The notes: generated by a model not told the origin, from the sequence alone. Shown: positions 27,636-39,309, counted from the stretch's first letter. The stretch is DNA of 64,000 nt from Rugamonas rubra (GCF_900114705.1 NZ_FOTW01000008.1:124001-188000); one strand, 5' to 3'. A program made the numbers and translations.

Positions 27636-28394
27636 ATGCGCTTATCCCACACCATGTTGCTGGCCGCCCTGGCCCTGTGCGGCCACGCCGCCCGCGCCGA
27701 CGGCCAGGCCGACCTGAAGGCGGCGCTGGAGCGCTGCCAGGCGCAGGCGCCCTTGAAGGCGCTGTTGGAAACCAAGACCTGGCGCCGCGCCGGCGAGGGC
27801 AAGGACGCCGAGGAGACCCATGGCGCGGCCAGCGTGTTCATCGACGACAGCGTGCGCGGCATGCAGCTGTCCTACGGCCGCGAGATCCTGGCGCGCATGG
27901 ACGCCGAGGCGCACGCCCAGGCGAAGAACCCGAACGCCAAGACGCCGACCCTGATGGCGGCGCGCGAGTTCGCCCCCAACGACCTGCGGCCGATGATCTC
28001 GGCGGCCAGCGAGCTGCAGCGCGTGCTCGACAAGGCGGTGTGGAAGAGCGAAAAGGCCGACACCTACGGCGGCAAGGCGGCCCGCCTGCTGACCTACGAG
28101 ACCTCGATCGACACGCTGAGCGACCGCGACCGCAAATACATCAAGGACTTCGAGGGTGTGCTGCACGTGTGGATCGCCGCCGACGGCGTGCCGCTGGCCA
28201 GCCGGCTGACGCAGAACGCCTCCGGCCGCGCCTTCATCGTCATCAGCTTCGAGGCGAAGAACGAGGACCAGAGCGTCTACAGCCTGGTCGGCGACCGCCT
28301 GATCGCGATCCGCAAGGAGAGCAAGAACAGGGCCTCCGGCGCCGGCGAGCGCGACGAGAACAAGGTGGTCAAAACCCTGCAGCTGCAGTCCTGA
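27636..28394 (+). CDS. Exported protein of unknown function, third gene of the ybbP-ybbA cluster
   Basis: A 252-residue protein with a cleavable signal peptide (MLLAALALCGHAARAD). The rest is soluble and mixed alpha/beta (ALLETKTWRRAGEGKD, SYGREILARMDAEAHA, DFEGVLHVWIAADGVPLASR, FIVISFEAKNEDQSVYSL). I do not recognise a family with confidence; the beta-rich end has a faint LolA-like feel. AAGGAG lies 6 bp before the ATG, and the gene starts 9 bp after the ATPase, so it is probably a periplasmic partner of the YbbP/YbbA complex. Confidence 0.75.
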   Translation: MRLSHTMLLAALALCGHAARADGQADLKAALERCQAQAPLKALLETKTWRRAGEGKDAEETHGAASVFIDDSVRGMQLSYGREILARMDAEAHAQAKNPNAKTPTLMAAREFAPNDLRPMISAASELQRVLDKAVWKSEKADTYGGKAARLLTYETSIDTLSDRDRKYIKDFEGVLHVWIAADGVPLASRLTQNASGRAFIVISFEAKNEDQSVYSLVGDRLIAIRKESKNRASGAGERDENKVVKTLQLQS

Positions 28395-28413
28395 CGCCAA
28401 GCCCCTAAGCCCC

Positions 28414-28523
28414 GGGGTCAGTGCCGACATTCGGACACGACCTCAACCATAGCAACGCCGCCGAACCTCTTTACAGCTGAGCTCGTGTACGAATGTCGGC
28501 ACTGACCCCGGTTGCTGCTGACC
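28414..28523. repeat. Long GGGGTCAGTGCC palindromic repeat, second copy
   Basis: The left arm at 28414-28438 is identical to that at 5374-5398 and is followed by the same CACGACCTCAACCATA. The right arm at 28485-28509 differs from a perfect complement at one base (GTGTAC for GTGTCC). A short extra tail (CTGACCCCGGTTG) follows, as in the first copy. The inner 30 bp are not conserved between copies. Confidence 0.85.
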
Positions 28524-28567
28524 CCGGTTGCGGTTGGGGGGCGGCTTCCGCGTCCCGGGGGAGAGAT

Positions 28568-28601
28568 GAAAAAAAGCCTGCGCCGCGAGGCACAGGCTTT
28601 C
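28568..28601 (-). terminator. Intrinsic terminator of sodB
   Basis: On the minus strand AAAGCCTG pairs with CAGGCTTT around a GC-rich loop (TGCCTCGCGGCG, which can pair further), followed by a T-tract of seven. It lies about 55 bp beyond the sodB stop. Confidence 0.8.
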
Positions 28602-28654
28602 TGTCACCCGCCGCGCCGGCACGGGCCGGCGGCGGGTGGTCTAGCGAAAATCGA

Positions 28655-29233
28655 TCAGGCGAAGTTGGCGCCGGCGAATTCCCAGTTGACCAGTTTCCAG
28701 AACGTTTCCACGTATTTTGGACGGGCGTTGCGGTAGTCGACGTAGTAGGCGTGTTCCCACACGTCGCAGGTCAGCAGCGGCTTGTCGGTGGTGGTCAGCG
28801 GGGTCAGGGCGTTCGAGGTGTTGACGATGTCAACCGAACCGTCGGCCTTTTTCACCAGCCAGGTCCAGCCGGAACCGAAGTTGCCGACGCAGGACTTGGT
28901 GAACTCTTCCTTGAATTTGTCGAACGAACCCCATTTGGCGTTGATCGCGTCGGCCAGCGCGCCGGTCGGTGCGCCGCTGCCGGTCGGGGTCAGGCCGTTC
29001 CAGTAGAAGGTGTGGTTCCATACCTGGGCGGAGTTGTTGAAGATGCCGCCGGAGGATTTTTTGATGATCTCTTCGAGCGACAGGTTCTCGAACTCGGTGC
29101 CCTTGATCAGGTTGTTCAGGTTGGTGACATACGCTTGGTGGTGTTTACCGTAGTGGTATTCCAGCGTTTCTTGCGAGATGTGGGGCGCCAGGGCGTCCAT
29201 TGCATACGGCAGAGGTGGCAGGGTATGTTCCAT
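28655..29233 (-). CDS. sodB: Superoxide dismutase [Fe]
   Basis: A 192-residue Fe/Mn-type superoxide dismutase. The metal ligands are His27 (LEYHYGKHH), His74 ([10 protein letters not shown]), Asp157 and His161 ([11 protein letters not shown]). Gln70 in the [10 protein letters not shown] segment is the hallmark of the iron-specific form. There is no signal peptide, so it is cytoplasmic. It removes superoxide formed in respiration. It appears monocistronic, with its own terminator, and lies between a palindromic repeat and the LacI regulator gene. Confidence 0.97.
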   Translation of the reverse strand: MEHTLPPLPYAMDALAPHISQETLEYHYGKHHQAYVTNLNNLIKGTEFENLSLEEIIKKSSGGIFNNSAQVWNHTFYWNGLTPTGSGAPTGALADAINAKWGSFDKFKEEFTKSCVGNFGSGWTWLVKKADGSVDIVNTSNALTPLTTTDKPLLTCDVWEHAYYVDYRNARPKYVETFWKLVNWEFAGANFA

Positions 29234-29377
29234 TTGTTATTCCTTAGTGGTTTGAGACAGAAGACGATTTTTGCCGAAACGACCATCATTGTAAAGCGGA
29301 TGCGCGAACGGTGCAGGAGTGCGTGCGATTGTCGCGCCACAGGAACAGCGCGCCCGGCCTAGCCCGGAATGGACAGC

Positions 29378-30397
29378 TTAGCGCACCCGCCGGGTGGTCT
29401 CGCGCACGATCAACTCCAGGGGCGGCACCTGCGTGTCGACCGTCTCGCCGTTGATCAGGCGCAACAGCGCGTTGGTGCTGAGCAGGCCGATCTCGTAGAG
29501 CGGCTGGCGAATCGTGGTCAGCGGCGGCGTCGTGTAGGAGGAGCCGGGCAGATCGTCGAAGCCGACTAGCGAGATGTCGTCCGGCACGCGGATGCCCTTG
29601 CGGTACAGGCACAGGCGCACGCCGTAGGCGCTCTGGTCGTTGGCGGCGAACACGGCGGAAAACTGCTGCTGGGTCTCGAACAGGTGGTTGATCGCCAGCA
29701 GGCCGCCGCTTTCGATGAAGTTGCCCTCGACCACCAGCTTGGGGTCGAAGGGCAGGTCGGCCTCGCGCAGCGCGCGGCGGTAGCCGGCCAGGCGCTCCTC
29801 GGCGTCGATGTTGTTGGGCGGACCGGCGATGAAGGCGATGCGGCGGTGGCCCAGTTCGATCAAATGGTGGGTCGCCATCCAGGCGCCGTGCTCGTTGTCG
29901 AGCTTGATGCCGAGCGCGCTGCGGGTGTGCAGCTCGCGTCCGGTCGAGACGATGGGGCGCTGCAGCGAGAAGGCGCGCACCGCCTCGTCGGACATGCGGC
30001 CCGACAACAGGATGATACCGTCGACCTTGCGCCCCAGCAGCAGGCGGATGCGCTCGGCCTCTTCCTCGGGGTTCCAGTGGCCGCTGACGATCACCGAGGC
30101 GTAGCCGGTGCCCTTCAGGCCGTCGTCGATGCCGCGCAGGTTCTCGTCGAAGAAGGCGCTGGAGATGTCCTGCACCACGATGCCGATGGTCATCGAACGG
30201 CCCTTCTTCAGGGCCTGGGCCATCTGGTTGGGGGCGAAGTTCATCTGCGCGATGGCGGCCAGCACGGCCTGCCGCTTGTCCTCGGAGACGCGGGCGGTGC
30301 CGTTGAGAATGCGCGACACCGTGCTCGGCGACACCCCCGCCAGGCGTGCGACATCCATCAGGGTCGATGGCGGGGTGGGCTGGTCGTCGTGGGTCAA
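29378..30397 (-). CDS. LacI family transcriptional repressor of the beta-glucoside regulon
   Basis: A 339-residue LacI/GalR regulator. The helix-turn-helix is TLMDVARLAGVSPSTVSRIL at about residues 12-31, followed by the hinge (FAPNQMAQALKKGRS) and a periplasmic-binding-type effector domain (GIVVQDISSAFFDENLRGID, SLVGFDDLPGSSYTTPPLTT). The best start is TTG at 30397, preceded by AGGA at 7 bp, because upstream in-frame codons give a long unrelated extension. It is divergent from the sugar ABC operon. A TGAAAAC-type operator lies 43 bp before its start, which implies autoregulation. Confidence 0.92.
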   Translation of the reverse strand: MTHDDQPTPPSTLMDVARLAGVSPSTVSRILNGTARVSEDKRQAVLAAIAQMNFAPNQMAQALKKGRSMTIGIVVQDISSAFFDENLRGIDDGLKGTGYASVIVSGHWNPEEEAERIRLLLGRKVDGIILLSGRMSDEAVRAFSLQRPIVSTGRELHTRSALGIKLDNEHGAWMATHHLIELGHRRIAFIAGPPNNIDAEERLAGYRRALREADLPFDPKLVVEGNFIESGGLLAINHLFETQQQFSAVFAANDQSAYGVRLCLYRKGIRVPDDISLVGFDDLPGSSYTTPPLTTIRQPLYEIGLLSTNALLRLINGETVDTQVPPLELIVRETTRRVR

Positions 30398-30438
30398 AGT
30401 GGTTCCTGTCGGTGCGATGCGCGGTTGCCAGGTCGGGC

Positions 30439-30454
30439 CTGAAAACCTTTTCAG
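30439..30454. promoter_or_regulatory. LacI-type operator near the regulator start
   Basis: CTGAAAACCTTTTCAG is a near-perfect palindrome matching the TGAAAAC-TTTTCA operator core seen twice more in the same gap. Its position, 43 bp before the repressor start codon, suits autorepression. Confidence 0.7.
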
Positions 30455-30543
30455 CGAAAGGGTAACATAAATCGCCCGCCACCCGGCCAAAATGCATCGC
30501 AGCGGGCGGGTTCGGCGCTTTTTGGGAATCACGTCACGCAATG

Positions 30544-30559
30544 TTGAAAACGTTTTCAA
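30544..30559. promoter_or_regulatory. LacI-type operator, central copy
   Basis: TTGAAAACGTTTTCAA is a perfect 16 bp palindrome with the central CG typical of LacI-family operators. It lies mid-way in the 430 bp divergent gap and could serve either promoter or act in looping with the outer copies. The gap holds no gene that I can support. Confidence 0.8.
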
Positions 30560-30735
30560 GTATTGTTGCATATTTTTCACAACTGACCGGAGCGCAACGG
30601 TGCGCCGCCACGGCCCGCCGCGCGACCGGCTTTTCATAGGGGAGGACGGGATTTGGCGGGCGTCGCCGGCCGGCGGCGCGCCCCGGCGGAACTTTCTGTG
30701 CTTCAATCCTCGATTCCGCCGGCCCCGATTTGCGA

Positions 30736-30791
30736 TTGACTTCAAACAAAAAGCGGTATTTAATGAATGCATGATGTGAAAACGTTTTCAA
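30736..30791 (+). promoter_or_regulatory. Promoter and operator of the beta-glucoside ABC operon
   Basis: TTGACT (30736-30741) and TTTAAT (30759-30764) are spaced by 17 bp, a strong sigma-70 promoter. The operator GTGAAAACGTTTTCAA (30776-30791) falls about 5-20 bp downstream of the expected transcription start, a classic repression position. The first gene starts at 30828 with GGAGAC about 9 bp upstream. Confidence 0.8.
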
Positions 30792-30827
30792 GATAGAAAA
30801 CGCAAACGAATAATCGGAGACAAAACA

Positions 30828-32084
30828 ATGAAGTTAAGGATATCGGCCGCCATGGCCAGCGCCGTCGCATTCTGCGCCGTGGCCACGCCACAGGTGGGCG
30901 CCGCCCCGGCGACCATCACCGTAGCCTCCTTCCCGGATCTTGACCGGGCGGTGAAGGTAGCGCTACCTATGTGGGAAAAGCTGCACCCCGAAATCAAGAT
31001 CAAGCTGGTCAGCCTGCAGATCGAGGACCACCACAACTCCATGACCACCGCGCTGGCGGCCGGCGCCCACCTGCCGGATGTGGTGGCGGTCGACTTCGGC
31101 TACATCGGCATCTTCGCCGAGTCCAAGGGGCTGGACGACCTGCTGGCGCCGCCATATGCTGCCGAGCAGTACCGCAAGCAGTTCGTCTCCTACACCTACC
31201 CGCAGGCCACCAACTCGCGCGGCAACCTGGCGGCGATGCCGGCCGACATAGGCCCGGGCATGCTGTTCTACCGCAAGGACCTGATGGACAAGGCCGGCAT
31301 CAAGGAGGAGGAGCTGACCCGCTCGTGGGAGTCCTACATCGAGGCCGGCAAAAAGCTCAAGGCCGCCACCGGCGCCATGCTGCTGGCGCGCGCCGGCGAT
31401 TTGAAGGACATCTACATCCGCGCCAACCTGAAAGACGGCGAGGGCATCTACTTCGGCGACAAGGGCAAGGTGCTGGTCGACTCGCCGCGCTTCGTGCGCG
31501 CCTTCGAGCTGGCCAAGGCGGCCCGCGTCGCCGGCATCGACACCAAGACGGTGGCCTGGACCAGCGAATGGTCGGAGGGCTTCAAGCGCGGCAAGGTGGC
31601 CAGCCAAATGAGCGGTTTCTGGTTCGGCGGCCACCTGGCCAAGTGGCTGGCGCCGGACTACAAGGGACAGTGGCGTGCCAGCGGCCTGCCGGGCGGCGCG
31701 CTGGCCTCCTACGGCGGCTCCTTCTACGCGATCCCCAAGAAGGCCGTCAACAAGGCCGAGGCCTGGGAGTTCATCAAGTTCATGACCGCCAACAAGGAGG
31801 TCCAGCTCACGGCCCTGCGCGAGATCAGCGGCTACCCGTCGCTGCTGGCGGCGCACGGCGACCCGGCGATGGACGAGGCGCAGCCTTACTTCGGCGGCCA
31901 GAAGACGCGCCAGCTGGCGCGCGACACCGCCGTCAAAATCCCGGTGATCCGCGTCGACAAATACGACTGGATGGCCAACGAGGTCGTCAACAGCGAGCTG
32001 GAAAACGTCCTGGAGCAAAACAAGGACATCAAGACCGCGCTGCGCGACGCCAAGGCGCTGATCGAGCGCCGGGCGCGCCGTTGA
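30828..32084 (+). CDS. Sugar ABC transporter substrate-binding protein
   Basis: A 418-residue extracellular solute-binding protein of family 1. A signal peptide (AAMASAVAFCAVATPQVGA) is followed by TITVASFPDLDRAVKVALPM, DVVAVDFGYIGIFAESKGL, MPADIGPGMLFYRKDLMDKA and FEFIKFMTANKEV-type segments (here WEFIKFMTANKEVQLTALRE) normal for carbohydrate binders. There is no lipobox, so it is a soluble periplasmic protein. The operon context (beta-glucosidase, glucokinase) suggests a beta-glucoside or cello-oligosaccharide ligand. It is the first gene after the LacI-controlled promoter. Confidence 0.92.
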   Translation: MKLRISAAMASAVAFCAVATPQVGAAPATITVASFPDLDRAVKVALPMWEKLHPEIKIKLVSLQIEDHHNSMTTALAAGAHLPDVVAVDFGYIGIFAESKGLDDLLAPPYAAEQYRKQFVSYTYPQATNSRGNLAAMPADIGPGMLFYRKDLMDKAGIKEEELTRSWESYIEAGKKLKAATGAMLLARAGDLKDIYIRANLKDGEGIYFGDKGKVLVDSPRFVRAFELAKAARVAGIDTKTVAWTSEWSEGFKRGKVASQMSGFWFGGHLAKWLAPDYKGQWRASGLPGGALASYGGSFYAIPKKAVNKAEAWEFIKFMTANKEVQLTALREISGYPSLLAAHGDPAMDEAQPYFGGQKTRQLARDTAVKIPVIRVDKYDWMANEVVNSELENVLEQNKDIKTALRDAKALIERRARR

Positions 32085-33190
32085 TGAATGGAGATGAGCA
32101 TGCACCAGACCACACAGCGGACCAAGGCGCCCACCACGTTGCGGACTGCCTCGAATCGGCAGCGGCAGGACACGCTCCGGGGGCGCCCGTGAGCGCGCCC
32201 GCGCTCGGCCCGTTCAAGGCCATCGAGCCGGTCGGCGCCGCGCCAAGCCGGCGTGGCGGCGCGCGCCGTCGCTTCGACTCGAAGAAGTGGGCACCCTACC
32301 TGTTCATCAGCCCCTTCTTCATTTTGTTCGGCGCCTTCAGCCTGTTCCCGCTGCTGTTTTCGATCTACCTGTCGTTCAACCAGTGGGACGCCGCCAGCGG
32401 CATCACCGCCATGCAGTGGGTCGGCCTGGACAACTACATCTTCGCGCTGAACGACCCTTGGTTCTTCAAGTCGCTCGGCAACACGCTGTGGCTGGCGCTG
32501 GCCTCCGGCGTGCCGCAGCACTTGGTGGCGATCCCCTTGGCGGCCTATATCCACAACACCTTCAAGCGCTCGCGCAACCTGGTGATCGGCGCCTACTTCC
32601 TGCCCTTCATCACCTCCAGCGTGGCCATCGCGATGGTGTTCAACACCCTGTTCTCGCGCCAGTACGGCGAGATCAACCTGCTGCTCAAGGCGCTCGGCGA
32701 GGTGCCGCTGCTCGGTTCCCTGATGCCGGCCGAGCCCATCGACTGGCTCAACAACTCGCAGTTCATCAAGCCGGCCGTGGCCTTCGTGATCTTCTGGCGC
32801 TACCTGGGCTGGAACCTGGTGCTGTACATCTCGGCGCTGCAGGTGATCCCGCGCGACCTATACGAGGCCGCCACCCTGGACGGCGCCAGCAAGCGCCAGC
32901 AGTTCTGGCACATCACGCTGCCGCAGCTGCGGCCGATGATGTACCTGGCCGTGACCATGACCATCATGGGCAATTTGCAGACCTTCGAGGAGCCCTTCAT
33001 CCTGGTCGGCGAGTCCGGCGGGGCGGGGCAGGCGGCGCTGACCACCGCCATGTTCGTCTACAAAACGGCGTTCTCGTCGGGCGACTTCGGCACCGCCTCG
33101 GCCATCTCCTGGCTGCTGTTCCTGCTCATCGCCAGCAGCACCTGGATCAACAACCGCATCTTCAGCCGCAATGAAAGGGGCGCACGATGA
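32084..33190 (+). CDS. Sugar ABC transporter permease (MalF/UgpA type)
   Basis: A 368-residue inner-membrane protein with six core helices (YLFISPFFILFGAFSLFPLL first) and the EAA-type coupling loop YEAATLDGASKRQQFWHITL-P. The ATG at 32084 overlaps the stop of the binding-protein gene (TGATG). It adds a roughly 35-residue polar leader. An alternative start is GTG at 32189, where a 32-codon reading frame (32094-32192, with GGAG just before it) ends by overlapping that GTG. The core domain begins after RRFDSKKWAP in either case. Confidence 0.88.
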   Translation: MNGDEHAPDHTADQGAHHVADCLESAAAGHAPGAPVSAPALGPFKAIEPVGAAPSRRGGARRRFDSKKWAPYLFISPFFILFGAFSLFPLLFSIYLSFNQWDAASGITAMQWVGLDNYIFALNDPWFFKSLGNTLWLALASGVPQHLVAIPLAAYIHNTFKRSRNLVIGAYFLPFITSSVAIAMVFNTLFSRQYGEINLLLKALGEVPLLGSLMPAEPIDWLNNSQFIKPAVAFVIFWRYLGWNLVLYISALQVIPRDLYEAATLDGASKRQQFWHITLPQLRPMMYLAVTMTIMGNLQTFEEPFILVGESGGAGQAALTTAMFVYKTAFSSGDFGTASAISWLLFLLIASSTWINNRIFSRNERGAR

Positions 33191-34071
33191 GCGCAGCATC
33201 CGCAACAATGGCAGCAAGCGCGGCGCGTTCGAACGGCCTGGGCGCCGCCGCAGCATGGAGCGCCAAGTTCGGCGCCTACGGCATCGTCGGCATCGGCGCG
33301 CTGATCATGTTCACGCCGTTCTACTTCATGTTCGTCTTCGCCACCCACACCAGCGCGGAGATCTTCAGCTTCCCGCCGCCAGCCTGGTTCGGCGCCTCGG
33401 CGCTGGACAACCTCAAGCTGCTCGAGGAGCGCCTGCCGTTCTGGCGCAACATCGGCGTCAGCCTGTACGTGGCGTTGATGCAGACCGCGCTGACCCTGTT
33501 CTTCTGCTCGCTGGGCGGCTACGCCTTCGCCGTCTACGAGTTCCGCTTCAAGCAGCCGCTGTTCGCCATCGTCATGGGTTCGATGATCATCCCCGCCTTC
33601 ATGGGCATGGTGCCGACCTTCATGCTGATGGACTTCATCGGCTGGCTCGACCAGCCGCGCGCCCTGTACGTGCCGGGCGCGGCCGGCGCGCTGGGCATCT
33701 TCCTGATGCGCCAGTACATCGGCACGGCGATCCCGCGCGAGCTGATCGAGGCGGCCCGCATCGACGGTTGCGGCGAGTTCGCCATCTACTGGCGCGTGGT
33801 GCTGCCGTTGATCGGCCCGGCCATGGGCACGCTCGGCCTGATCACCTTCATCAACTCGTGGAACAACTTCATCACGCCGCTGGTGGTGATGCGCTCGGTG
33901 GAGAACTACACCATACCGGTGGCGCTGCGCAGCATCCAGGCGCCCAACAACACCGAGTGGGGCGCCTTGATGGTGGGCGCCGCGATCGCCGTGCTGCCGC
34001 TGTTGATCATGTTCTTCGTCGCCTCGAAGCGCTTGATCGAGGGCTTGACCCAGGGCGCCGTCAAGGGCTGA
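33187..34071 (+). CDS. Sugar ABC transporter permease (MalG/UgpE type)
   Basis: A 294-residue permease with six helices (YGIVGIGALIMFTPFYFMFV, then SLYVALMQTALTLFFCSLGG and others) and the coupling loop IPRELIEAARIDGCGEFAIY. The start overlaps the stop of the first permease (ATGA). It forms the heterodimeric channel with that permease. A palindromic repeat and about 150 bp separate it from the beta-glucosidase gene. Confidence 0.92.
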   Translation: MSAASATMAASAARSNGLGAAAAWSAKFGAYGIVGIGALIMFTPFYFMFVFATHTSAEIFSFPPPAWFGASALDNLKLLEERLPFWRNIGVSLYVALMQTALTLFFCSLGGYAFAVYEFRFKQPLFAIVMGSMIIPAFMGMVPTFMLMDFIGWLDQPRALYVPGAAGALGIFLMRQYIGTAIPRELIEAARIDGCGEFAIYWRVVLPLIGPAMGTLGLITFINSWNNFITPLVVMRSVENYTIPVALRSIQAPNNTEWGALMVGAAIAVLPLLIMFFVASKRLIEGLTQGAVKG

Positions 34072-34110
34072 CCCCGCGCCAGACCCAGAAAATCCGCCGG
34101 CGAAAATATA

Positions 34111-34149
34111 GGGTCAGACTCCCCGCCTTGGCGCTAGGGTCTGACCCTG
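34111..34149. repeat. Short GGGTCAGACCC-type dyad, copy 4 (diverged, long loop)
   Basis: GGGTCAGACTCC at 34111-34122 and AGGGTCTGACCCT at 34136-34148 are the two arms, here separated by about 14 bp and with one arm diverged. It lies inside the sugar operon, between the second permease and the beta-glucosidase gene. Confidence 0.75.
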
Positions 34150-34226
34150 GGGATAGTGCGTCCCATCGCCCCGCCGACCCGCTAGTTTCAACGACTTCTA
34201 ACCCGACTTTTTTCGACTCAACGACC

Positions 34227-35615
<1,389 letters not shown>

Positions 35616-35617
35616 GC

Positions 35618-36664
<1,047 letters not shown>

Positions 36665-36790
36665 ACACGAAAATGCAGAAAGCTAAACGGGGGCCCGCCA
36701 TGAACTCAACTTGAGCACAGCAATGCATGTGCAGCAGTAGCCAAAGAGCTATGTGACATCATTTAATTAACGGAAATAGAGGATAGACAA

Positions 36791-39244
36791 ATGAACCACC
36801 TGAAAAAAACCCGGATGGCGCTGGCCATCGCGCTGATGGCCGGCGGCAGCGCCTTCGCCCAGCAGGCCGCCACCGGCGCCGCCGCTCCGACCGCAGCTCC
36901 CGCCGCCGCCGCGCCGGCCGCCGCCGACAGCGTCGACCGCATCGTCGTCACGGCGACGCGCCGCAACACCTTCGTGCAGGAGACGCCGCTGGCGATCACC
37001 GCCTACAGCCAGGACACGCTGGCCAACAACCAGGTCAAGGATCTGGCCTCGCTGACGGCGATGGTGCCCAGCCTGGTGGTCGAGCAGCACGGCGACTCCG
37101 GCGGCGTGCACGTCTACATGCGCGGCGTCGGCTCGGCCAACCACACCGAGCTGGGCGATCCGGCGGTGGCCTTCTACGTCGACGGCATCTACTCGCCGCG
37201 GCCGCAGGGCGCCACCGCGCTGATGTACGACTTGAGCCACGTCGAGGTGGCGCGCGGCCCGCAGGGCACGCTGAACGGCCGCAACTCGACCGCCGGCGCG
37301 GTCAACCTGGTGTCCGGCGCGCCCAGCACCGACAAGTTCTTCGGCACCGCCGGCATGACCGTCGGCGACCGCCACCACCTGCAGACGCAGGCGATGGTCA
37401 ACATCCCGCTGAGCGACACGCTGGGCCTGCGCATCGCCGCCATCAAGGACAGCCAGGACGGCACCGTGGCCTTCCGCCAGGGCTCCAACGTGCTGCCCGG
37501 TTCGAAGAAGTACGGCGCCAACGACCAGATGGGCGTGCGCGCCTCGCTGCTGTGGAAGATCACGCCCGAGCTGCGCGGCACCTTCATCGCCGACTACTTC
37601 CACGACCAGGGCGCCGGCAACGTCTACCTGGCGGCCGAGCCGAAGGCCGGCCAGGAGCTGCGCTCGGCGCTGATCGACACGCCGGGCATGCTCGACCAGT
37701 CCATCATGACCTACAAGGGCCGCCTCAACTACAAGCCGACCGAGTCGCTCGACCTGACCTACCTGGGCAGCTGGAGCCGCTACCAGCGCACCAACGCCAA
37801 CGACGCCGACGCCGGCGTCTTCCCCGGCTTCAAATCGGAGAACCGCACCGAGTGGGCCAAGTTCGACAGCTACTCGCACGAGCTGCAGGCGCGTTCCGAC
37901 AACGACGCGCCGTTCCAGTGGGTCGGCGGCCTGTTCGTCTTCGGCGAGAAGAACAAGGTGCGCTTCGACATCGACCGCAGCCAGATCTCGCAGGCCACGG
38001 TGGCGCAGGACGTCGCCAACGGCTCGGTGATCTTCGTCCAGCCGACCGTCGGCCAGTACGCCTCGGCGATGTCGTTCAAGCAGGGCAACCGCCAGTTGAA
38101 ATCGAACGCCGCCTTCGCCCAGATCAGCCAGCAGGTGACCGAGCAGATCAAGCTGACCGCCGGCGCGCGCTACACCAAGGACCACAAGTTCGACATCGGC
38201 GGCCAAAACTGGGCCTGCCCGAACTGGCCGGCCAACGTCCCGCTGGGCACCACGGTGCTGACGGCCGACCAGATCCGCCAGCTGGTCACGCCCGGCTCGG
38301 GCCTGATCAACAGCCACAACATCGGCCCCGGCGGCGCGGTGACGGCGGCCGGCTGCGGCAACACCCCGGGCGACAACTCGGCCGACCTGAAATACAGCCA
38401 GTCGACCTGGCTCGGCCGCGTCGAGTACAAGCTGGCGCCGCAGATCCTGCTGTTCGGCTCCGTCACCACCGGCTTCCACTCGCCGGCCATCGGCGACGGC
38501 GGCGCCACCACCAAGCCGGAAAAACTGACCAGCTACGAGATCGGCTTCAAGTCCGACCTGTTCAACCGCGAGCTGACCTTGAACCTGGACGCCTTCTGGA
38601 TGAAGTACAAGGACAAGCTCGAATCGCAGGTGGTCAACAGCGTGCTGGCCAACTTCAACGCGGCCGGCGCCACGGTCAAGGGGATCGAGGCGGAATGGAC
38701 CTGGCGTCCGACCCGCATCGACCGCCTGACCGGCAACGCCACCTACCTGAAGGCGGTGTACGACGATTTCCTGTCCTGCGACGTCGACGCGGCGCGCGCC
38801 AACGGCCAGTCCTGCGGCTCGACCGCGCCGCTGGTCAACGTCGGCGGCGCCACCATGAAGCACGCGCCCAAGTTCGCCACCACCATCCAGTACGAGCACG
38901 ACTTCGCGCTCGGCGGCGGCCAGCTGACCCCGCGCGCGGCGGTGCACTACGAGGGCGATTCCTTCATCGGCAGCGGCGCCTTCAACGGCGACGTGCCGGG
39001 CCACGCCGGCGTGAAGCGGCAGGACGCCTACACCACGCTCGACCTGAGTGTGCGCTACCAGCCGAGCAACAAGGCCTACACCGCCGAGCTGTTCGTGCAG
39101 AACGCCACCGACAAGGCGGTCAAGCTGGACGTGACGGAGCTGTGCACCGACACCGGCATGCCTTGCCAGCCGACCCAGCAAATCTACGGCGCGTTCTATA
39201 ATCAGCCCCGTACGTTCGGTGCGCGCGTGTCGATGAAGTTCTGA
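36791..39244 (+). CDS. TonB-dependent receptor of the beta-glucoside regulon
   Basis: An 817-residue outer-membrane receptor. A signal peptide (ALAIALMAGGSAFAQQ) precedes an Ala/Pro/Thr-rich linker. A TonB-box-like VDRIVVTATRRN follows, then a plug with PLAITAYSQDTLANNQVKDL, VAFYVDGIYSPRP and EVARGPQGTLNGRNSTAGAV. The barrel ends RTFGARVSMKF. It lies between the sugar ATPase and glucokinase genes, so it probably imports oligoglucosides across the outer membrane. The 126 bp gap before it shows no TGAAAAC-type operator, so it may depend on the upstream promoter. Confidence 0.9.
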   Translation: MNHLKKTRMALAIALMAGGSAFAQQAATGAAAPTAAPAAAAPAAADSVDRIVVTATRRNTFVQETPLAITAYSQDTLANNQVKDLASLTAMVPSLVVEQHGDSGGVHVYMRGVGSANHTELGDPAVAFYVDGIYSPRPQGATALMYDLSHVEVARGPQGTLNGRNSTAGAVNLVSGAPSTDKFFGTAGMTVGDRHHLQTQAMVNIPLSDTLGLRIAAIKDSQDGTVAFRQGSNVLPGSKKYGANDQMGVRASLLWKITPELRGTFIADYFHDQGAGNVYLAAEPKAGQELRSALIDTPGMLDQSIMTYKGRLNYKPTESLDLTYLGSWSRYQRTNANDADAGVFPGFKSENRTEWAKFDSYSHELQARSDNDAPFQWVGGLFVFGEKNKVRFDIDRSQISQATVAQDVANGSVIFVQPTVGQYASAMSFKQGNRQLKSNAAFAQISQQVTEQIKLTAGARYTKDHKFDIGGQNWACPNWPANVPLGTTVLTADQIRQLVTPGSGLINSHNIGPGGAVTAAGCGNTPGDNSADLKYSQSTWLGRVEYKLAPQILLFGSVTTGFHSPAIGDGGATTKPEKLTSYEIGFKSDLFNRELTLNLDAFWMKYKDKLESQVVNSVLANFNAAGATVKGIEAEWTWRPTRIDRLTGNATYLKAVYDDFLSCDVDAARANGQSCGSTAPLVNVGGATMKHAPKFATTIQYEHDFALGGGQLTPRAAVHYEGDSFIGSGAFNGDVPGHAGVKRQDAYTTLDLSVRYQPSNKAYTAELFVQNATDKAVKLDVTELCTDTGMPCQPTQQIYGAFYNQPRTFGARVSMKF

Positions 39245-39309
39245 TCGCCGGGCGCGGCGGTCAGTGGGACCGCCCGCCGCGCCCGCACCACGGAACCTCA
39301 AGGACAACC

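Noticed and set aside
30492..30779. A 95-codon frame in the LacI divergent gap
   Set aside because: It spans two operators and the promoter, and has no ribosome site.
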